DNA of 11,369 nt from Acetofilamentum sp. (GTDB taxonomy: Bacteria > Bacteroidota > Bacteroidia > Bacteroidales > JAFGUD01): positions 1 to 11,369 of the forward strand of contig DYKL01000079.1 of NCBI GenBank assembly GCA_020722645.1. Reading direction: 5' to 3'. The notes beneath the pieces are model-generated. The model searched no databases. It was not told the origin of the DNA and was given only the letters and a program-made list of their open reading frames with translations. A program made the translations under genes and the position numbers. This document shows, piece by piece, positions 5,581 through 11,369 of the stretch; positions within the stretch are counted from its first letter, which is position 1, and each line of letters starts with the position of its first letter.

Positions 5581-7713
5581 ATGTTTTCTAAACTATACAT
5601 AAAAAAAAATAAATTAAGAACGCAAAAATTTTTAATTTTTCTGGGTTCTTTTTTAATTATTTTTATTTCTTTTTCAAAAGAAAGGCAATTCAGATACGAA
5701 TATCAGAAAGGAGCACCCTGGCAACATGAAGATTTATTTGCTTCTTATGGCTTTTCTATTTATAAACTGCCCGAAGAACTGAAATATGAAATTGACAGTA
5801 TTAATAACAATCTGTTGCTATACTTCTCTTATTCAGAGAATTACGAGAATATTGTTATTGAACAAATTGAAGAAGATTTTGAAAAACAATGGGCAAATTT
5901 TATGAAAGATGATTCTTTGCGTCGGAAAATTGACAAAACATATAAATATGCTCCATATCCGAACAAAAATAATTACAAAAAATATCTTTCTGTTATTATT
6001 AAAGACATAAAAACAGTCTATAATGCAGGAATATACGATCCGTCTGAAATTCTTAATTATACTGACGTTAAAGATTTCAAACTTGTTTTTATGAACGGAA
6101 ATTTTATAAGAACCTACACAAGAGATAACGTTTTTACCTTAAAATTAGCTTATGAGTTTATACTCGACGATATTAAAACAAACGCTGAAAAGGATAATAA
6201 TAAAGATGATATTTTAAATTTTTACAAGAAATTCACTTTTGAAAAATATATTAATCCTAATTTGAAGTTTGATAAATTAAAAACAAAAGAAATTAAAGAA
6301 CTATCTATTGAAAATATATCGAAAACAAGAGGATTTATGCAAGCGGGCGAGCTGATTGTGGGTAAAGGTGAGATTATTTCGCTTGATAAATTCAGAATTC
6401 TGGAATCTTATAAAAACAGTTACGAACAAGCAGGCAATAAGGGCGTTACAAGAATGACACAGGCGGGAAATGCTATTGTTGTTATGCTTCTGCTCATCGT
6501 TTTGTTATTTTATCTCAAAAACAATCAACACGAAATTTACGATAATATCCGGTCTCTTTTACTGATTTTTATTTTAATTATAATTTTTGTTGGTTTAACT
6601 GCAATTATCGCGAAATTTTCACTATTTAACATTTATATATTTCCGGTTGCTTTATTACCATTGATTCTGAAAACATTTTTTGACGATAAATCGGCTTTGT
6701 TTATTTTATTGGTGGCAATTTTATTACTCGGATTTATTGTCCCGAACGGTTTTGAATTTGTTGTTATACAATTTATAGCTGGTTTTGCATCAATTTTCGG
6801 ACATTCTCAACTAACAAAAAGAAGTCAGTTGTATTACTCTGCTTTTAGTGTATTTGTAGCTATGAGTTTAATATATACCGGAATTGCCATAATTCATGAA
6901 GGCAGTATTCTGGAGATTGATTATGTTCAATATTTGTACTTCGGTCTAAACGGATTACTTCTGCTTTCGGCTTATCCATTAATATATGCCTTTGAAAGAT
7001 TATTCGGTTTTATTTCGGATATTACGCTTTTGGAATTATCATCAACAAATAATACTTTACTGCAAAAAATTTCGACAACAGCACCCGGAACTTTTCAGCA
7101 TTCATTGCAGGTTTCGCATTTAGCCGAAGCCGCTGCCAAAAAAATCGGTGCCAATTCATTACTTGTCAGAGTAGGGGCTTTGTATCACGACATCGGAAAG
7201 ACTTCTACGCCGGCGTTTTTTATCGAAAATCAGGTTACCGGTTATAATCCTCACGACCAGATATCTTTTGACCAAAGTGCCCAGATTATTATTAATCACG
7301 TTACAAACGGAATTGCGATGGCTACAAAAAATAAACTGCCTCAGCAATTAATTGATTTTATAAGAACTCATCACGGTACTACAACTGTTCAATATTTTTA
7401 CAAAAATTACATTAAAAAGTTTCCTGATAAAAAAGACGAAGTAGAAAAATTTACTTATCCCGGACCAAAACCTTTTTCGAAAGAAACTGCTATTCTGATG
7501 ATGTCAGATGCTATTGAAGCGGCTTCGAGAAGTTTAAAAGAGATAAATGTTGATATTATGAAACACTTAGTTGAAAATATCATTGATAATCAGATGCAAA
7601 ACAAACAATTTGACGATGCAAACATAACACTGAAAGAAATTACAACACTGAAAGAATTATACACAGAACTGTTGTTGAATATTTACCACGCCAGAATCGA
7701 ATATCCGAAATAG
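5581..7713 (+). CDS. pgpH: 7TM-HD membrane protein, PgpH-type cyclic-di-AMP phosphodiesterase
   Basis: 710 residues from ATG 5581. Layout: one N-terminal membrane helix (about 17-31); an extracytoplasmic 7TMR-HDED-like domain up to about 290, ending in the family motif AGELIVGKGE (255-264); several membrane helices (about 298-470); then a cytoplasmic HD domain. All expected metal and catalytic residues are visible: His507 (in GTFQH), His536-Asp537 in HDIGK, His573, His597-His598 and Asp643 (in SDAIEAASRS). The order H / HD / H / HH / D is that of characterised PgpH enzymes, which hydrolyse c-di-AMP to pApA and so control osmotic balance and envelope homeostasis. Length is close to the usual 700-850. 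The start is fixed by the promoter at 5536-5563; a frame from 5536 would begin inside it. The gene is divergent from the XRE-DUF3108 unit and convergent with the beta-helix gene (47-bp gap). c-di-AMP specificity is inferred from family membership. Confidence 0.92.
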   Translation: MFSKLYIKKNKLRTQKFLIFLGSFLIIFISFSKERQFRYEYQKGAPWQHEDLFASYGFSIYKLPEELKYEIDSINNNLLLYFSYSENYENIVIEQIEEDFEKQWANFMKDDSLRRKIDKTYKYAPYPNKNNYKKYLSVIIKDIKTVYNAGIYDPSEILNYTDVKDFKLVFMNGNFIRTYTRDNVFTLKLAYEFILDDIKTNAEKDNNKDDILNFYKKFTFEKYINPNLKFDKLKTKEIKELSIENISKTRGFMQAGELIVGKGEIISLDKFRILESYKNSYEQAGNKGVTRMTQAGNAIVVMLLLIVLLFYLKNNQHEIYDNIRSLLLIFILIIIFVGLTAIIAKFSLFNIYIFPVALLPLILKTFFDDKSALFILLVAILLLGFIVPNGFEFVVIQFIAGFASIFGHSQLTKRSQLYYSAFSVFVAMSLIYTGIAIIHEGSILEIDYVQYLYFGLNGLLLLSAYPLIYAFERLFGFISDITLLELSSTNNTLLQKISTTAPGTFQHSLQVSHLAEAAAKKIGANSLLVRVGALYHDIGKTSTPAFFIENQVTGYNPHDQISFDQSAQIIINHVTNGIAMATKNKLPQQLIDFIRTHHGTTTVQYFYKNYIKKFPDKKDEVEKFTYPGPKPFSKETAILMMSDAIEAASRSLKEINVDIMKHLVENIIDNQMQNKQFDDANITLKEITTLKELYTELLLNIYHARIEYPK

Positions 7714-7760
7714 TGATATGTATTAGTTTCAGGCAAGGACAAAGTAAATGACTGAAAATT

Positions 7761-10700
7761 CTATTTTTTTACTATTTTTGTTGTAAATATTTCTTTTTCA
7801 GTTTGAATTTTAATCAAATAAACACCATTAGAATAATTTGATAAATCAATATTTTCGGTTTGATTTGTCAATATCTTTTCAATTATAATTCTTCCGGTTA
7901 TGTCCGAAATCGAAATTTTTTGGATTTTTAAGTCAGAAAAATTAATATTTAGAATACAGGATGTTGGGTTTGGATATATTGAAATCCCTTTTTGATGTAA
8001 ATCTTCAATTTCAACAAAAGCATTTACGATAACTTCAAAACTGCAATTTGCAGTATTTCCTGCAATATCAGTAACAGTCCAAACAATAGTTGTTGTACCT
8101 ATTGGTAATTGTTCATTTTCTAATGTAGCAGAATTATTGAAATCATTTATTAAAGTTTCATCTTCACAGTTATCCTCAAATGAAGTCGGATTAAATTCTG
8201 TACTTTGAACAGTGAAGAAAGTTTCACCTTCGTTTAAATTAATTGTTTGATTTTCAATGCAATTAATTGTCGGATTTGTAATATCATCAATAATCACAGT
8301 TTGTTGGGCAGTTGTGCTGTTTCCGTTACCGTCTGCAAAAGTCCAGGTTATTGTATATGTTCCTTGTTCAGAGTATTCAGTCGGGTCGGTTGTGGTTCCG
8401 GTTACTGTACCTGCACAATTATCGGTAGTTGTAGGTGCTGTTGCGGTTACAGAACATTCGTCTGTTAATGTTGTTAAAGTTGGAGTTTCGGGTGCTGTTA
8501 CATCATCAATAATCACAGTTTGTTGGGCAGTTGTGCTGTTTCCGTTACCGTCTGCAAAAGTCCAGGTTATTGTATATGTTCCTTGTTCAGAGTATTCAGT
8601 CGGGTCGGTTGTGGTTCCGGTTACTGTACCTGCACAATTATCGGTAGTTGTAGGTGCTGTTGCGGTTACAGAACATTCGTCTGTTAATGTTGTTAAAGTT
8701 GGAGTTTCGGGTGCTGTTACATCATCAATAATCACAGTTTGTTGGGCAGTTGTGCTGTTTCCGTTACCGTCTGCAAAAGTCCAGGTTATTGTATATGTTC
8801 CTTGTTCAGAGTATTCAGTCGGGTCGGTTGTGGTTCCGGTTACTGTACCTGCACAATTATCGGTAGTTGTAGGTGCTGTTGCGGTTACAGAACATTCGTC
8901 TGTTAATGTTGTTAAAGTTGGAGTTTCGGGTGCTGTTACATCATCAATAATCACAGTTTGTTGGGCAGTTGTGCTGTTTCCGTTACCGTCTGCAAAAGTC
9001 CAGGTTATTGTATATGTTCCTTGTGCGGTAAATTGTGTATTTTGATCAGGATATCCTAAAACTAATCCTTTACAATTGTCAATGGTTGTGGGATTTGTAA
9101 CTGTAATAGGACACTCGCTAATAATTGTTTCCAAGTTCGGCATTTCGGGTGGTGTATTATCATCAATAATTACAATCTGTTCGGCTGTTGTGCTGTTTCC
9201 GTTACCGTCTGCAAAAGTCCAAATGATTTTGAAATTTCCTTGTATAGAGTATTCTGTCGGGTCGGTAGTTGTTCCGGTTACTGTACCTGCACAATTATCG
9301 TTAGTTGTAGGTGCTGTTGCGGTTACGGAACACTCATCAGTTAAATCCGGCAAAGTTGGTGTTGTTGGTAGAGAAAAATCTTTGACAGCAACATTAAATG
9401 AAATTTCCAGATAATTGTCAAATTCATCAATAATAAAAAAAGTTACAGTATTTTCATTGCCTGAAATAATTGTCCCGGCTGGTGGGGATTGAGTGATTTG
9501 ATTAACAGGAAAAGTAATTGTTTGTGTATAATCCGGTAAAATCGCTTCGCAATTCAAATCCGCCGCAAGAATTTTATCCGTAAAATAAATATTAGTTGTG
9601 AATTCATAAGCTCCAATATCTATCATATTTCCGAAAATTCTTTGATTACCTTTTAAATCAAAATCAAACAGACCGTATTCTTGTATATCAGAACCAGCTT
9701 CAATCAAAATTGAGTTTGAATCAAGTTGAAAATCATTATTATTATAATCAATAAATTCAGGAAAAACTTCAATGCAATTTTGATATAAAATATAATCAGG
9801 CGAATAATACAATCCGTTTAAACCATCTTGAATATTGCAATTTATTACTTCATAATAGTTATAACTATAAATTTGATTGCCACTTGTTGCAGTATTTCCC
9901 CAAAATATACTGTTTACAGCTATTAAATTATTTCGTGAATTAATACCACCACCGTAGAAATTTGCTGAATTATTCACAACAGTATTGTTGATAAAAAAAC
10001 AAGAATCGTTAAAATTATAATCATAAAAAATAGCACCACCATCTTGTCCTGCAAAATTATCATGAAATAAACTGTTTGTAATTAAAGGATTTGCATAGTA
10101 ACAGAAAATTGCCCCACCTTTTTTCTGAGCTTTATTATTTCTAAAAATACATCTGTCAATTTTTATGGCTGAGAAACTTTCTGTATAAATTGCACCACCA
10201 TTGTCTTCGTAATAAATATTCCCGACTGATTTTCCATATTCAAAAATGCAATGAGTAAAAGAAGAAGAATCAGTTCCTAAACACATACCACTAATATCAT
10301 TAAAATCTATACCTCCCCAGCCACCTTGCGGAGTATTTAATTTGTGAAAATTTAAAGTGTCTTTAACAGTAAAAATAATTGGTTGGTCTGATGTACCGGT
10401 TGCAATAATTCTGCCTTTTACATCAATTTTATAATTATCTTGAAATTCGACAACGGTTCCGGGCAATATCTTAAGAGTTTTATTATTTCTGATAACTATA
10501 TCGTTTGTAATTTTGATAGTATCATTGTTCCATTCCGTATCGAAATATAGACAACCGCCAAAAAAATTATCATCAATTAAAGTACTGTTTTCGTACGCAC
10601 CAATATCAATTCTATTTTCTGTAACTCGGTTATTTCCGGAAATATCAAATTCTGGAAGATTAAGTCCGGTTGTGTCAGGTGTTCCACTGTTAATGCTTAA

Positions 10701-11369
10701 AGAAAACGGGTGAAGTCTGTAATCTGATTTTTCAGGCAAAATAAAGTAAGGATTTTCGTTAATATTGTTGTTTGCGTAAAAATCAAATGAATATTGATCA
10801 ACTCCGCTACCGCTGAATAATTCAGGTCCACCTTTAATATTACAATAATAGAACTCAGGTGTTGATGTTCCTACAATTTCGACGGAATTTGCATATTGAT
10901 AAGGGATATCGTTGCAGTAATCTATTCCGTTCCATATAATTGTGTTGATAAGTATAGGACTTGAATTATAACATCTGATACCATTTATCATTAAGTTATC
11001 TGCAATTGTACAGTTAATGATGTCCGGAGATGAGTTGTTGTCACATATTATTCCTGCACCTCTTATACTTCCCTGCCAGCTATTATGAAAATCATTTGAA
11101 AATATTAAATTATTTATGATTTTTGGAGATGAATTATCACAGTATATTGCCGCAAAAGTTACTGCCCCCATCATTCCGGTTGTTACATAATTATCAAAAA
11201 ACATACAACTCTCAATAACAGGTGAAGACATTTCGCATGAAATTATCCCACCGCTAAATACTTCCCACAAGTTTTCGTTGTAATTAAAAAAAATGCAATT
11301 ATTTACAGATATACCCAGCAATTCCTTAACAAATTTAACAATTATCAAAATACTTGAAAAATCAAGTAA
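7761..11369 (-). CDS. Large T9SS-exported parallel beta-helix protein with tandem Ig-like domains, 5' end outside window
   Basis: At least 1202 residues; the frame is open to the window edge, so the true start and signal peptide lie beyond it, and the TTG at 11346-11348 is not a real start. In protein order: two right-handed parallel beta-helix modules (short SSPxIxNCxIxxN coils; GGAIxC/GGGI turns), each closing with a GN-R-IDIGAYE motif (about 10590-10650 and 9605-9655); a short linker; five Ig-like units of about 73 residues (9365-8283) each with two cysteines (ECSV and DNCAG); an HYR-like domain (about 8280-8010); and a type A T9SS sorting domain of about 75 residues (7764-7988) starting SIYPNPTS and ending KIVKK. 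This predicts export through the outer membrane by the type IX system and anchoring or release at the surface. Carbohydrate binding or degradation, or adhesion, is plausible for beta-helices, but no catalytic residues are assignable. Confidence 0.9.
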   Translation of the reverse strand, partial: LLDFSSILIIVKFVKELLGISVNNCIFFNYNENLWEVFSGGIISCEMSSPVIESCMFFDNYVTTGMMGAVTFAAIYCDNSSPKIINNLIFSNDFHNSWQGSIRGAGIICDNNSSPDIINCTIADNLMINGIRCYNSSPILINTIIWNGIDYCNDIPYQYANSVEIVGTSTPEFYYCNIKGGPELFSGSGVDQYSFDFYANNNINENPYFILPEKSDYRLHPFSLSINSGTPDTTGLNLPEFDISGNNRVTENRIDIGAYENSTLIDDNFFGGCLYFDTEWNNDTIKITNDIVIRNNKTLKILPGTVVEFQDNYKIDVKGRIIATGTSDQPIIFTVKDTLNFHKLNTPQGGWGGIDFNDISGMCLGTDSSSFTHCIFEYGKSVGNIYYEDNGGAIYTESFSAIKIDRCIFRNNKAQKKGGAIFCYYANPLITNSLFHDNFAGQDGGAIFYDYNFNDSCFFINNTVVNNSANFYGGGINSRNNLIAVNSIFWGNTATSGNQIYSYNYYEVINCNIQDGLNGLYYSPDYILYQNCIEVFPEFIDYNNNDFQLDSNSILIEAGSDIQEYGLFDFDLKGNQRIFGNMIDIGAYEFTTNIYFTDKILAADLNCEAILPDYTQTITFPVNQITQSPPAGTIISGNENTVTFFIIDEFDNYLEISFNVAVKDFSLPTTPTLPDLTDECSVTATAPTTNDNCAGTVTGTTTDPTEYSIQGNFKIIWTFADGNGNSTTAEQIVIIDDNTPPEMPNLETIISECPITVTNPTTIDNCKGLVLGYPDQNTQFTAQGTYTITWTFADGNGNSTTAQQTVIIDDVTAPETPTLTTLTDECSVTATAPTTTDNCAGTVTGTTTDPTEYSEQGTYTITWTFADGNGNSTTAQQTVIIDDVTAPETPTLTTLTDECSVTATAPTTTDNCAGTVTGTTTDPTEYSEQGTYTITWTFADGNGNSTTAQQTVIIDDVTAPETPTLTTLTDECSVTATAPTTTDNCAGTVTGTTTDPTEYSEQGTYTITWTFADGNGNSTTAQQTVIIDDITNPTINCIENQTINLNEGETFFTVQSTEFNPTSFEDNCEDETLINDFNNSATLENEQLPIGTTTIVWTVTDIAGNTANCSFEVIVNAFVEIEDLHQKGISIYPNPTSCILNINFSDLKIQKISISDITGRIIIEKILTNQTENIDLSNYSNGVYLIKIQTEKEIFTTKIVKK
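7764..7988 (-). other. Type IX secretion C-terminal sorting domain (type A) coding segment
   Basis: The last 75 codons encode the hallmark layout: SIYPNPTS at the start, NINFSDLKIQKISISDITGR in the middle, then SNYSNGVYLIKI and a basic end KIVKK directly before the stop. In Bacteroidota this domain directs outer-membrane export by the type IX (Por) system and is normally removed on arrival. It is the strongest taxonomic marker in the window. Confidence 0.93.
8283..9024. repeat. Perfect 219-bp tandem array (about 3.4 copies) inside the beta-helix gene
   Basis: The segment beginning ATCATCAATAATCACAG recurs at 8283, 8502, 8721 and 8940, a period of exactly 219 bp. By eye, copies one to three are base-for-base identical and the fourth matches up to 9024, where CCTTGT is followed by a different sequence. 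The period is a multiple of three, so each copy adds one 73-residue Ig-like unit without breaking the frame. The next units upstream in the gene (9025-9365) are clearly related but diverged. Identity at all synonymous sites implies very recent expansion or homogenisation. Confidence 0.95.

Noticed and set aside
7727..7770. Bidirectional terminator in the convergent gap (TTTCAG / CTGAAA then seven T)
   Set aside because: The stem is only 6 bp with a 19-base loop, too weak to call.
8283..9024. CRISPR-like repeat array
   Set aside because: The repeats are 219 bp, directly adjacent with no variable spacers, and encode protein.
8257..9045. Plus-strand 262-codon open frame with valine-rich repeats
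   Set aside because: It is the antisense shadow of the 219-bp tandem array; it stays open because the period is divisible by three. The minus-strand frame carries recognisable Ig-like domains and the sorting domain.
11346..11348. TTG as the start of the beta-helix protein
   Set aside because: The frame is open to the window edge and the product at that point has no signal peptide, which a T9SS cargo needs.

Overview
The window looks like a piece of a Bacteroidota chromosome, probably from an uncultured or environmental Bacteroidales/Flavobacteriia-like lineage. Four things support this. The DNA is very AT-rich. A large surface protein ends in a type IX secretion (T9SS) C-terminal sorting domain. 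One promoter fits the Bacteroidota pattern TTG-N17-TAnnTTTG exactly. Start codons sit behind A-rich leaders rather than strong Shine-Dalgarno sites. The exact taxon is not decidable from the sequence.

Left part (1-2648): a decayed 3' remnant of an extended short-chain dehydrogenase/NAD-dependent epimerase gene (+ strand, frameshift near 183-188) meets tail-to-tail a minus-strand gene for a HEAT-repeat plus leucine-rich-repeat protein. The HEAT/LRR coding sequence is cut by one in-frame TAA at 2211-2213. The 145-residue piece upstream of it and the 536-residue piece downstream are in the same frame, and the 25 codons between the stop and the next ATG read like protein, so they are probably two halves of one ~707-residue gene.

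Middle (2717-5580): on the minus strand there is a secreted aspartic-protease-like protein with a PDZ domain (2717-3964). A 350-bp gene-free spacer follows, carrying a small hairpin with three CACATAG copies in its loop. Next comes a tight two-gene unit, a small XRE-type regulator (5095-5400) and a secreted DUF3108 protein (4315-5091), 3 bp apart. This unit is transcribed away from the next gene across a divergent promoter region.

Right part (5581-11369): a 710-residue membrane 7TM-HD protein with the full H / HD / H / HH / D metal-site pattern of PgpH-type cyclic-di-AMP phosphodiesterases (+ strand). Convergent with it is a >1200-residue T9SS-exported parallel beta-helix protein whose 5' end lies beyond the window. 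Its gene contains a perfect 219-bp tandem array (742 bp, about 3.4 identical copies) encoding identical 73-residue Ig-like domains.

Together the genes suggest cell-envelope and signalling functions: c-di-AMP turnover, exported proteins and a surface adhesin-like protein. No metabolic pathway, complete mobile element, CRISPR array, tRNA or rRNA was seen. The best leads are the perfect intragenic repeat array, the stop-interrupted HEAT/LRR gene and the CACATAG hairpin. I found no convincing wholly new multi-gene system.
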